A DNA stretch of 22,500 nt from Prorocentrum cordatum (GCA_963575745.1 CAUYUJ010003969.1:70001-92500); one strand, 5' to 3'. Positions 8,363 through 15,282 are shown, counted from the stretch's first letter. Notes: generated from the sequence alone by a model not told the origin. Numbers and translations are program-made.

Positions 8363-8571
8363 GCCCTGTCTCCGAGCTCCGCAGGAGCGCGTGCACGGCG
8401 CGTTGCCGCGGCGGGCTCCCGGGCCCGTGGGCTCTGCGAGGTGTTTCTGCGCCAGTCCGGCCACCGCATGCCCGGGTCCCTTCCTAGGCTGCCGAGTTCC
8501 CAGGCCTTTTGCTGCATGGGCTAATGCGCGGGGAGGCCATGCCGATGCGCCTTGAGATTGTAGCATCGTTT

Positions 8572-8754
8572 CGACTACACGTGAAAGTGACCTATCGCCA
8601 TAGTGACCTTTGGCGCGGGCGCAATGGGGTCCCCCGATCATCGATTGCGATGCGATAGTAGCGTCCTGCGCGCCTGAGTTTGGTCCCCCCGCGGCCCCCC
8701 AAAAGCCGCGCACCAAAGGTCACTCTTACCCAGGGTCACTCTTGCGTGTAGCCG
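8572..8754. mobile_element. MITE-like element, 183 bp with 46-bp inverted repeats
   Basis: The arms at 8572-8617 and 8709-8754 have equal length and match at about 34 of 46 positions, with conserved blocks CTACACG, AGTGACC and AGTGACCTTTGG. The AGTGACC motif occurs twice in each arm, about 20 bp apart. ATCGTT occurs at 8565-8570 immediately outside the left end and at 8755-8760 immediately outside the right end, a candidate 6-bp target duplication. There is no coding capacity. It is unrelated in sequence to the element 200 bp upstream. Confidence 0.7.
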
Positions 8755-9625
8755 ATCGTTGTCCGGCAGTTCTGCCAAGGTCTCGCGAGCTGCAAGTCAA
8801 GCACCAATCTTCGGGCCCCTTGCTCCATCAGCCAGCGGGGGCGGCAGGCTGCGCTCCTTGGTCACTGTCGATGCCCACCGTGGCCCTGAGGAGCAGGAGA
8901 TCGCTTCCGAGGAAAGGTTTTTGAGGCAAGGCAGCGAGCTAGCGGACGCCGGCGTCGAGAGAGCCGTTGCCCGCCACCCCAGTTTCGATGCCCACGGAAG
9001 AGCTCAACGGGAAAAATCAGCGTCGCCAAGAACGTGTTGACCGTTGGTGCTGCTCTCCTCCCCCTGTGGCCTCGGGTGGAATTTCTTGGTCTTGTTCCTC
9101 CTCCTCCTTCTCCTGCCGCTCCGTGGCTGCGACACCAATGGGAAGCCATCCGTCACGTATGGAGGTGCAGTGTCTCTCTGAGAGGATCTCCTGCCACGTT
9201 TTGCTGCCTTCCCGGCTGTGGCTGCACATGCCGCTCTCGTTTGAACTCTGCGGTCTTGGGCCGCTTCGGGCACAAGGTCATTGTCGCTGCTTGCTCGGAC
9301 AGTTCATTTCTTGCCACGTGTATTGCTTGTTGCTTCTACAGTCCGGGTGCTCCACCTGCAGGCCTCCGGCGGTGGCATGCAACAGGAATTGGAGGACAAT
9401 TATGTTTGGCAGGCGACCTGCCAAGCCACGGGTGGTGGTGGAGACGATTTACACTTCGGCCATCACCACACGAGACGAGCTTCCAGGCATGGCAGTGGTG
9501 TCTCGTTCTACTGTCTCTCTCACTGATGTCTGAGACATGGCTGTAGACGGCGACTGCTCCTCGTCTACACCTCCCCCTTGTCTCCCTGGCCCTCCCCCCC
9601 TGATCTAATCCTCCTCCCCCTCCAA
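8755..9625. other. Unassigned stretch
   Basis: No gene can be supported. Overlapping open frames of 80-190 codons exist on both strands; one plus-strand frame (about 9034-9546) has a Cys- and Trp-containing sequence less biased than elsewhere, but I recognise no domain. There is a small TCC-rich run near 9097-9115. This could be older transposon sequence. Confidence 0.4.
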
Positions 9626-9826
9626 GACCGACAACGGCGACGGCGGCGGCGTCCTCGACAACGACGACGACGACAACGACGCCGACGACGACGCCGCCGT
9701 CGACGACGACAACGACGACGACGAAAACGGCGACAACGACGGCGACAGCGACGGCGCCGAAGCCGACGCCGACGACGACGACGGCGACGGCGACGGCGCC
9801 GTTGAAGGCGACGGCGCCGACGCCGA

Positions 9827-9870
<44 letters not shown>

Positions 9871-9989
9871 ATGCTGCCGACGACGACGCCGACGACGACG
9901 ACGACGCAGGCGGCGACGGCGCGACGGCGACGGTGGTGGCAACGACGCCGACGACGACGGCGCCGACGTCGGCGACGCCGGCGACGCTG

Positions 9990-10023
<34 letters not shown>

Positions 10024-10071
10024 CAACGGCGACGACGACGCCGACGACGACGACGACGGTGGCGGCGACGC

Positions 10072-10142
<71 letters not shown>

Positions 10143-10143
10143 A

Positions 10144-10187
<44 letters not shown>

Positions 10188-10225
10188 CCGACGACGACGA
10201 CGACGCGGACGCCGCCGCCGAGGGC
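9626..10225. repeat. 600-bp GAC-based satellite
   Basis: The segment is built almost entirely from GAC plus CGN triplets (GACGAC, GACGGC, GACGCC, GACAAC) in phase. It includes a perfect block of eleven GACGCC hexamers at 10074-10139, followed by an uninterrupted GAC run from about 10146. All frames are open for hundreds of codons (Asp/Ala, Thr/Pro, Arg on one strand; Val/Gly, Ser/Ala, Arg on the other), so long reading frames here have no meaning. CpG density is extreme. Confidence 0.93.
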
Positions 10226-10385
10226 GACAGCCACCCGGCTTCGCGGGCCAGCCGCGCCTGCCGGAGCTGCCAGGGCTCATGGGCAGCGGCGACGACACGC
10301 CCCCGGAGGCGCTCGAGGGCGTACGGGCAGGGTCGGGCCGATCGAGGAGGACATCCGTCGGTCGATTCCCCCCGCGGGCAGTGAC

Positions 10386-10500
10386 AAAAAATCATGACGG
10401 GAGGTGTTTCTTGATTTTCGGCCTTTGGAGGCCCTCGCGGGGCCTTGGTCGGGGGAGCGTCAGACCCGGGTTTGCCAGGACTCGGGTTCGCCATCGTTTT
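10386..10500 (+). repeat. Hairpin-tipped repeat family, partial copy
   Basis: It begins with AAAATCATGACGGGAGGTGT, followed by TTTTCGGCCTTTGGAGGCCC and TCGCGGGGCC, the left half of the family core in plus orientation. The right half is diverged (GGAGCGTCAGACC, ACTCGGGTTCG). No proximal hairpin is recognisable at its right end. Confidence 0.6.
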
Positions 10501-10585
10501 TTGACGACCGCGACTCGGATTTTGACGAGCAGGAATTTCGTGGGATGTCTGCAGCGGGAGGCCTCGTCAGAATGCAGGCTCGGCC

Positions 10586-10603
10586 TCGTCATTTTTTTGA
10601 CGA
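10586..10603. repeat. Small T-loop hairpin
   Basis: TCGTCA and TGACGA form a 6-bp stem around a loop of six T. It has the same layout as the family hairpins (GTCA/TGAC stem, T-rich loop) and lies between two family copies, so it is probably a degraded family hairpin. Confidence 0.5.
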
Positions 10604-10612
10604 CCTCGTCGG

Positions 10613-10760
10613 GGATTTCCGAGTCCCCTGTGCCCGGTCTTACGCCCCCCTGACTTGGGAGCGTCAAACAACGATTCAGGATGCAAAGCCGGTCATGGGG
10701 AAGGGATCGGGACTTCTGGGGGGCGACGTCATGAAAAACTCAGTACGTCGGGGGTCTGGG
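10613..10760 (+). repeat. Hairpin-tipped repeat family copy with proximal hairpin
   Basis: The right half of the family unit is well conserved: GGAGCGTCAAACAACGA, GGATGCAAAGCCGGTC, TGGGGAAGGGATCGGGA, then the hairpin at 10724-10750 (arms CGACGTCATGA and TCAGTACGTCG, 9 of 11 pairs) and the terminal GGGGGTCTGGG. Two adjacent mispairs in the stem show decay in this copy. Confidence 0.75.
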
Positions 10761-10904
10761 TCAGGCGCCTACATATTTCGATAACCAATATGAGTTTGCT
10801 GCACCCAGTCTACTTTTTAGCCGCATCCCTACGTCATGTTTGTTTCCACTTCTCCCGCCCGACGCGTACGGGAATAATGGGCTCAGACGTGACCGTGTCG
10901 TGGA

Positions 10905-11062
10905 AAAATCTTGACAGCGGCTTGTTCCCTCGGTTTCGGCCTCTGGAGGCCCTCGCCGGGCCTCGGGGTCGTCAAGGCATTACCCATGACGACAGGCCGG
11001 CCCCGGGGAAGGGGTCTGGACGTCCGGGGGCCGCGCATGAAGACATCAGGACGTCGCATGTC
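10905..11062 (+). repeat. Hairpin-tipped repeat family copy, decayed hairpin
   Basis: The core GGTTTCGGCCTCTGGAGGCC, TCGCCGGGCCTCGGGG, CCCCGGGGAAGGGGTCTGGA is followed by a worn hairpin region (GCGCATGAAGACATCAGG) and a GTCTGGGG end. It leads directly into the left arm of the foldback at 11064-11560. Confidence 0.6.
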
Positions 11063-11063
11063 T

Positions 11064-11560
11064 GGGGTACGACAGCAGCTCTTGCCCCGAGATCGTGCTG
11101 TCCTAATTTTTTCTTCAGCCGGCGGCTTCGCCCAGGTTCGGGCCCCGAGACCCTCGCAGACAGAGATCTGGCTCGAAGGATGGCGCAGATAGGTGAGGTC
11201 TGGGGCTCCAGTCCTTCTCTTCGCGATGTTTCATTTTTTTCGAGACGTGGGATCTCAGGGGGCTCCTTTTGAGCAGGGCTCGCTGTCGGCGTCGCCGCGG
11301 CCGTGGCCCATTTGAAGCAGAAGACCGTCCGCCCAACAGCGGCCACTGTCCTTCTGGGGGCAGCGCGTGTCCCTGAGATCCTACGTGGCAGAAACAGTTT
11401 CAGCATAGAGCAAAAGCACGCCAGGGCTCCAGACCCCATCTCTCTGCGCTGTGTTTCGAGCCGGACCTATCTGCCAGGGTCCCGGGGCCCGAAATGGGGC
11501 AAGAACGCCCGCTGTGAAAAAGTTGCAACGCCAAGATCTCAGGGGCTGTTGGGCACCGAA
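11064..11560. repeat. Large imperfect foldback, ~200-bp arms
   Basis: The left arm (about 11064-11260) and right arm (about 11371-11560) are inverted copies around a 110-bp centre. The strongest blocks are TTCGGGCCCCG against CGGGGCCCGAA, GACCCTCGCAGA against TCTGCCAGGGTC, GGCTCGAA against TTCGAGCC, GGTCTGGGGCTCC against GGGCTCCAGACC, and ACGTGGGATCTCAGGG against CCCTGAGATCCTACGT. Gaps are few and small. It could be a foldback transposon or two inverted copies of one unit. Any transcript across it would fold into a long irregular hairpin. Confidence 0.75.
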
Positions 11561-11685
11561 CCATTTTTTTTGTACGGTAGGTTCGCGTCGTGTCGACCGG
11601 CGGCGACTCCGCCGCCAGCGTTCAACGTGGAACGCCGCTGGCGATGCAGAATCGGCAGATTTTGAGCTCCGACGTCTCAGAGACC

Positions 11686-11861
11686 CGACGTCATGATTTC
11701 TTCATGACGTCGACCCCCAGAGTTCTCGACCCATTCCCGGGGACCAGTCTCTCTCGTCCTGAGTCTCCTCTTCACGGTCCAGAGGCCCATCAAAGAGCCC
11801 CCTGGAGGCCGAAAATAGCGAAAGCCCTCCGTCCTGATTGTTTCATGACCCGAGGGGGCCT
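11686..11861 (-). repeat. Hairpin-tipped repeat family copy, perfect hairpin
   Basis: It starts with a perfect 11-bp-stem, 5-nt-loop hairpin at 11686-11712 (arms CGACGTCATGA and TCATGACGTCG, loop TTTCT). The family body follows (TCTCGACCCATTCCCGGGGA, CCTGGAGGCCGAAAATAGCG), then the distal hairpin with one mispair (GTCCTGA and TCATGAC, 11831-11849) and the end GGGGGCCTGGG. The terminal repeat has one change from GGGGGTCTGGG. Confidence 0.85.
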
Positions 11862-12074
11862 GGGATCCGAGGCGGACCGATCCCCGCGGCGTCAGGAATG
11901 TCGGCGCGACACGAGCACGCCGTAGAAGTACCCATGCCGGGCGTCCAATGAAGCAGGCGGGAGATGCCGCGCCCAGCCCACCGTGGAGGGGGGAGGGGGA
12001 GGGCTGAGCAGGACGAGCCCTCGATCATCACGCGCAACGCTCATGCCTCCTTTCTCCTTGTCTTCCTCCTCATC
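11862..12074. other. Short unassigned stretch
   Basis: No gene. The 17-bp string AGGACGAGCCCTCGATC at 12010-12026 recurs at 12608-12624 in the same orientation, showing that this stretch shares at least one older repeat with the segment after the next family copy. Confidence 0.45.
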
Positions 12075-12238
12075 TCAGGAGGGAACAAAAACACATGGAC
12101 ACAATGAACCGTCGAATCCCAAGAAAATATGGGAAAACATGGGAAGTGGGGGGGAAGACGAAAACCCAGAAACTATGGGGAAGACGAAAACCCAGAAATC
12201 TATGTATATTTATTTGTGTGTCCCAGGGCCCCTTCATC
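12075..12238 (+). repeat. AT-rich ~160-bp dispersed repeat, copy 2
   Basis: Second copy of the repeat at 2682-2843, in the same orientation. It carries an internal tandem duplication of about 26 bp (GGGGAAGACGAAAACCCAGA occurs twice, near 12150 and 12177) that copy 1 lacks. The rest aligns block by block, including the ends TCAGGAGGG and GGGCCCCTTCATC. Confidence 0.75.
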
Positions 12239-12369
12239 CTCATCCTTCTTCCCCCGTGCCCTGGTGGCTTTTTCATTGGGCGCGCTGCACGGTGAAAACC
12301 GCTTAGAGATTGCCACTGAGCTGCTCCCCTCGCGGTCTTGGTGGCGATACTGAGACAGCCCTCCTGACC

Positions 12370-12552
12370 CAGACCCCCGACGTAATGATTTTTTCATTAC
12401 GTCGACCCCCAGAGGACCCGACCCTTTCCCCATGACCGGCTTTGCATCCCGAGTCGGTTTTTGACGCCCCCGAGACCCGGTGAGGGCCCCTGGAGGCCGA
12501 AAATTAGGAAAAGATCCCGTCATGTTTTTTTCTTTATTCGAGGGGGTCTGGG
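12370..12552 (-). mobile_element. Hairpin-tipped repeat family, complete 183-bp copy
   Basis: This copy defines the ends: CCCAGACCCCC at 12370-12380 and its exact complement GGGGGTCTGGG at 12542-12552. Inside the left end is a perfect hairpin (12380-12406, arms CGACGTAATGA and TCATTACGTCG, T-rich loop). The core includes GACCGGCTTTGCATCCCGAG and CCTGGAGGCCGAAAATTAGG, and a worn distal hairpin lies before the right end. There is no coding capacity. Terminal inverted repeats, fixed size and dispersed copies in both orientations fit a non-autonomous DNA transposon. The flanks (CCTGA, GAGGG) show no target duplication. Confidence 0.8.
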
Positions 12553-12637
12553 GAGGGGCCGCGGGCTTTACTTTCCTTTGCTTCGGGGGGAGAGGAAGAA
12601 ATAGAAAAGGACGAGCCCTCGATCCTCCCAGGCCCCG

Positions 12638-12664
12638 CGACGCCATGGTCTTCTCGTGGCGTCG
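12638..12664. repeat. Family-type 27-nt hairpin with a different stem
   Basis: It has the same 11+5+11 layout as the hairpins at 11686 and 12380. The stem reads CGACGCCATGG against TCGTGGCGTCG: nine Watson-Crick pairs and two G-T wobbles. The CC/GG pairs replace TC/GA or TA/TA in other copies, so pairing is kept while sequence changes. It is followed by a run of C and CCAGACC, a remnant of the terminal repeat. The family body around it is not recognisable. Confidence 0.7.
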
Positions 12665-12687
12665 ACCCCCCCCCCAGACCCTCTCGA

Positions 12688-12710
12688 GTCGTGGACAAAA
12701 AAAACACGAC
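12688..12710. repeat. 6-bp hairpin with A-rich loop
   Basis: GTCGTG and CACGAC flank an 11-nt loop of mostly A. It looks like the distal family hairpin (compare CGTCGTGA and TCACGACG at 13152-13172) with an expanded A-run. Confidence 0.5.
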
Positions 12711-12929
12711 GATTTGTTTTTGTTGTTGTTCAAGGCGTTACTTTGCAAGCACGTCGTTTTCGGCACCGCCTGATCCCGAGGCTTTGCCTCCTCCTGGCCT
12801 CGCTCTGAGGCTGCGCTCTCCCCCCTTCCTCCCCCTCCATGGCAATTCAAGCTTCGCGCGGCCCGCTTAGCTTCGACCGGAAGAGGTGCGCTCTCGACCC
12901 GCGAGTCAAACAATTGCGTTTGTTGTTGT

Positions 12930-13038
12930 TGTTTTCGGCCTCTGGGGGCCCTCACGGGGCCTCGGGACCTTCCAAAGACGACTCAGGGTGAGAAGTCCGT
13001 CGACGTGGTGACAAAAGTCATGACGTCGTGGGTCTGGG
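12930..13038 (+). repeat. Hairpin-tipped repeat family copy (plus), joined to a minus copy
   Basis: The body TTTTCGGCCTCTGGGGGCCC, ACGGGGCCTCGGGA, CCAAAGACGACTCAGGGTG is followed by a hairpin at 13001-13028 (arms CGACGTGGTGA and TCATGACGTCG, one mismatch and one wobble, 6-nt loop) and the end GTGGGTCTGGG. The middle of the core is deleted. It abuts, head to head, a copy in the opposite orientation. Confidence 0.7.
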
Positions 13039-13177
13039 CCTCGAGGTTCTCGACCCATTCCCCAGGACCAGTTTTGCATCCCGAGCCGTTTCTTGACGGC
13101 CCCGAGTCCTTGCAAGGGCCCCCTTGAGGCCGAAGGTGGCGAAAAACCTGCCGTCGTGATTTCTTCACGACGCGAGG
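13039..13177 (-). repeat. Hairpin-tipped repeat family copy (minus), distal hairpin perfect
   Basis: The body has TTCTCGACCCATTCCCCAGG, CAGTTTTGCATCCCGAGCCG and CTTGAGGCCGAAGGTGGCG. It ends in a perfect 8-bp distal hairpin at 13152-13172 (CGTCGTGA and TCACGACG, loop TTTCT). The loop is identical to that at 11697-11701, while the stem shows an A-T to G-C pair change. Its proximal hairpin is missing or shared with the plus copy to its left. Confidence 0.75.
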
Positions 13178-13268
13178 ATGTAAGGGTCCCGGGAGGCCGA
13201 AAGTAGCGAGACGCCTGGCGTCGTGATTCCTTCCTCCTCGATCCTCCTTCCCAGACATCTGTCCGCTC

Positions 13269-13405
13269 CAGTTTTCTCACGCGTGGGCCCCCGAGGTCGG
13301 GGCCACTCTCCCAGGGCCGGTGTCTCGTCCCGAGTCGTTCTCGGACGGTCCCGAGGCCCGGCGAGGGCTCCCGGAGGCCGCAGACTGCCCCAGACCCCGC
13401 CGCCC
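13269..13405 (-). repeat. Hairpin-tipped repeat family copy, GC-shifted
   Basis: The body is recognisable by CAGGGCCGGTGTCTCGTCCC, GAGTCGTTCTCGGACGGTCC and CCCGGAGGCCGCAGACTGCC. Hairpins and terminal repeats are eroded to CCCCAGACCCCG and CCGATGTCGTGG. The whole copy has drifted to higher GC. Confidence 0.6.
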
Positions 13406-13479
13406 CGATGTCGTGGAGCGTCGGCTCTCTGGGTCGAGCCTCCCTCTTGGACGCCCCCCTCTTGGCCGACCCCGAGTAG

Positions 13480-13556
13480 CTCCTCCTCCTCCTCCTCCTC
13501 CTCCTCCTTCCTCCTCCTCCTCCTCCTCCTCCTCCTCCTCCTCCTCCCTGCTCCTC
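13480..13556. repeat. (TCC)n tract
   Basis: About 75 bp of TCC repeat with one TTCC interruption. It produces poly-Ser, poly-Leu or poly-Pro on the plus strand and poly-Glu or poly-Arg on the minus strand. About 150 bp of GC-rich unassigned sequence follows. Confidence 0.9.
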
Positions 13557-13730
13557 GGGAGGTCGAGGGCCGAGGGCCGGGGGGGGAAACGCGCGAGGGG
13601 GCCCCGGCGGCCGAGGGCCTCGGCGCCTGCCCCGGGAGGGGCGCCGCACAATGACGCGGCACGGCGCACAGCGCGGCTCTCCGCGCCTCGGCGTCTCGGG
13701 GCGAGAGCCGGGGGTGGACAGAGCCCCCAA

Positions 13731-13916
13731 CCCCAGACGCCCTGGAGCAATGGACAAATCACGACGGGAGGTTTTTCCTAAGTGTCGACCTCCAGGGGCC
13801 CTCACTGGGCCCCAGGAGCGTCCAAAAGCGACTCGGGATGCAAAGCCGGTCCTGGGGAACGGGTCGGGACCCTTGGGGTCGACGTAATGAAAAAATCATT
13901 ACGTCGGGGGTCTGGG
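13731..13916 (+). mobile_element. Hairpin-tipped repeat family, complete 186-bp copy
   Basis: This is the reference plus-orientation copy. The left end CCCCAGACGCCC (13731-13742) and right end GGGGGTCTGGG (13906-13916) are imperfect inverted repeats. Internal order: a worn distal hairpin (AAATCACGACGGGAGG), CGACCTCCAGGGGCCC, TCACTGGGCCCCAGG, GACTCGGGATGCAAAGCCGG, GGGAACGGGTCGGGACC, and a perfect hairpin at 13880-13906 (arms CGACGTAATGA and TCATTACGTCG, loop AAAAA). That hairpin is identical to the one at 12380-12406 although the two copies lie in opposite orientation. Confidence 0.8.
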
Positions 13917-14111
13917 ACAGTGACACGTCGATTAGTGGATTGTCCGTTTTCGGTTCTCGAGATGGCGCCGTGGCCGTTCGTTCCCAGGCTTGCGCCCGCC
14001 AGGTTTGGGCCGCAGGTCGTTTTCCCTATAAACCACGTTTTACTAAAGGGGGGTCTGTCCATCCCCGAGAGAGCGATGTCGGAGGACGCGCAAAAGGGGG
14101 GGCGATCGGGC
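13917..14111. other. Short unassigned stretch
   Basis: Less GC-rich than its surroundings in places (near 14020-14050), with no recognisable gene. The block GATGTCGGAGGACGCGCA at 14074-14091 recurs at 14337-14354 in the same orientation, each followed within about 15 bp by GGGGGCGAT. Confidence 0.45.
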
Positions 14112-14235
14112 CAGACACCCCCCTCGGGGAGCGGCAAAAATCATGCCGGGAGGTGCTTTTTCGAAGTGTGGGCCTCGGGAAGCCCGTGCCGGTTCTCGGG
14201 GCCGTCAACGCGAACGACTCAGGAGAGAAAGCTGG
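14112..14235 (+). repeat. Hairpin-tipped repeat family, partial copy
   Basis: The left end CCAGACACCCCCCTC is followed by CAAAAATCATGCCGGGAGGT, TTTTTCGAAGTGTGGGCCTC, CTCGGGGCCGTCAACGCGAA and CGACTCAGGA. The right half, with the proximal hairpin, is missing. Confidence 0.6.
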
Positions 14236-14387
14236 CCTTCGAGGCTCGACGGAGCTTCGTCTCTTCTGCGGCGGAGGGCGGCGGAAGCACAACGGCGGCG
14301 GCTCCGGCCGCGGAAGCCGGCGGAAGCTCGAGAGGGATGTCGGAGGACGCGCATTGCGGGGGCGATGAACCCAGAACCATTCAGGTC

Positions 14388-14465
14388 GGGGGCCACATGC
14401 GAACCCTACCCCTACCCCCCACGATTTCTGATGGGGGGCAGGGGTAGGGTTCGCATGTGGCCCCC
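14388..14465. mobile_element. Near-perfect hairpin, 34-bp stem and 10-nt loop
   Basis: The arms 14388-14421 and 14432-14465 are complementary at 33 of 34 positions (GGGGGCCACATGCGAACCCT and so on, with TACCCCTAC opposite a G-A change). The 10-nt loop is CGATTTCTGA. TCAGGTC stands directly before the hairpin (14381-14387) and again two bases after it (14468-14474), a possible target duplication. So long a stem with one mismatch is probably young or kept by gene conversion. The CCCTACCCCTACCCC stretch resembles a telomere-like repeat, but only in this short piece. Confidence 0.8.
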
Positions 14466-14469
14466 TGTC

Positions 14470-14560
14470 AGGTCATGAACAACTCATGCTGGAGGGTTGT
14501 TCGCTATTCTCGGTCTCCGGGGGCCCTTACCAGGCCTCGGGCCTCGGTCGGGGCCCCCCA
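14470..14560 (+). repeat. Hairpin-tipped repeat family, partial copy
   Basis: Recognisable blocks are CAACTCATGCTGGAGGGTTG, TATTCTCGGTCTCCGGGGGC and CCTTACCAGGCCTCGGG. Only the left half of the unit is present. Confidence 0.5.
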
Positions 14561-14565
14561 CACGG

Positions 14566-14750
14566 GGTGGTGACCACACCATGTGGTGAGTCGGTGGGGG
14601 ATTCGGGGTCACCGCACGGTTTTGGGACCCGAGTCCCTCTCCGAGAACGCCTCGGGCGACTGGGGCCTCCAGGGTCCCAAGACCGTGCGGTGACGGACCT
14701 TGCGGTGAGGCCTTGGGGGATTTCGAGGTCACCGCGCGGTCTGGCACCGC
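14566..14750. repeat. Overlapping direct and inverted repeats
   Basis: GTCACCGCACGGTTTTGGGACC at 14608-14629 is inverted at 14673-14694 with one mismatch. In addition, a block containing GGTGAG and TGGGGGATT and ending GGTCACCGC(A/G)CGGT repeats directly at 14585-14620 and 14704-14740, an offset of about 120 bp. The region thus has both a local tandem duplication and a 22-bp hairpin stem. Confidence 0.7.
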
Positions 14751-14769
14751 ACCGCTTCGGGACTCCAAA

Positions 14770-14862
14770 CTCGGGCCGGGCCTTGACGGTCCCGATGCCG
14801 GGCGAGGGCCCCCAGAGGCCGGAACCGGTCCCAGACCCGCCGCTCCAACTCTTGTCGGAGGG
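14770..14862 (-). repeat. Hairpin-tipped repeat family, partial copy
   Basis: CCTTGACGGTCCCGATGCCG, GGCGAGGGCCCCCAGAGGCC and GGTCCCAGACCCGCCG give the right half of the body in minus orientation. The hairpins are eroded. It abuts the 43-bp direct repeat that precedes the GGA array. Confidence 0.55.
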
Positions 14863-14864
14863 TC

Positions 14865-14906
14865 GGATCTCTGGGCCACGACACGCCAAGCACCAGCTCC
14901 CGACCG
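14865..14906 (+). repeat. 43-bp direct repeat, left of the GGA array
   Basis: It starts GGATCTCTGGGCCACGACAC and ends CACCAGCTCCCGACCG. It matches 15283-15325 at about 40 of 43 positions. The two copies lie exactly at the two edges of the (GGA)n array. Confidence 0.9.
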
Positions 14907-15282
14907 CAGGAGGAGGAGGAGGAGGAGGAGGAGGAGGAGGAGGAGGAGGAGGAGGAGGAGGAGGAGGAGGAGGAGGAGGAGGAGGAGGAGGAGAGGAGGA
15001 GGAGGAGGAGGAGGAGGAGGAGGAGGAGGAGGAGGAGGAGGAGGAGGAGGAGGAGGAGGAGGAGGAGGAGGAGGAGGAGGAGGAGGAGGAGGAGGAGGAG
15101 GAGGAGGAGGAGGAGGAGGAGGAGGAGGAGGAGGAGGAGGAGGAGGAGGAGGAGGAGGAGGAGGAGGAGGAGGAGGAGGGAGGAGGAGAGGAGGAGGAGG
15201 AGGAGGAGGAGGAGGGGGAGGGGGAGGGGGAGGGGGGAGGGGAGGAGGAGGAGGAGGAGGAGGAGGAGGAGGAGGAAGAGGA
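14907..15282. repeat. 375-bp (GGA)n array
   Basis: An almost pure (GGA)n purine tract with five short irregularities: GAGAGG near 14990, GGGAGGAGGAGAGG near 15180, GGGGAGGGGGAGGGG near 15212-15240, and GGAAGAGG near 15276. GGA repeats are known to form G-quadruplex-like folds and, as homopurine, triplexes. Both strands read as long open frames (polyGly, polyGlu, polyArg; polyPro, polySer, polyLeu), which are artefacts. A (TCC)n tract of about 80 bp lies 200 bp downstream, so the two can also pair with each other. Confidence 0.97.

Larger units (their letters stand above)
12553..12924. other. Unassigned stretch with two hairpins
   Basis: No gene. Apart from the hairpins at 12638-12664 and 12688-12710, and T/G-rich runs near 12714-12732 and 12916-12935, I see nothing recognisable. 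Confidence 0.45.

Noticed and set aside
9034-9546. A possible Cys-rich protein in plus orientation
   Set aside because: The composition is more normal than elsewhere, but there is no recognisable motif, no leader, and competing frames are equally open.
9336-10653. Several frames of 200-320 codons over the GAC satellite
   Set aside because: They consist of two- or three-residue repeats dictated by the GAC unit; no unique domain is present.
14399-14452. Telomere repeats (AACCCTACCCCTACCCC)
   Set aside because: Only two or three imperfect units occur inside a hairpin arm and its complement; no array exists.
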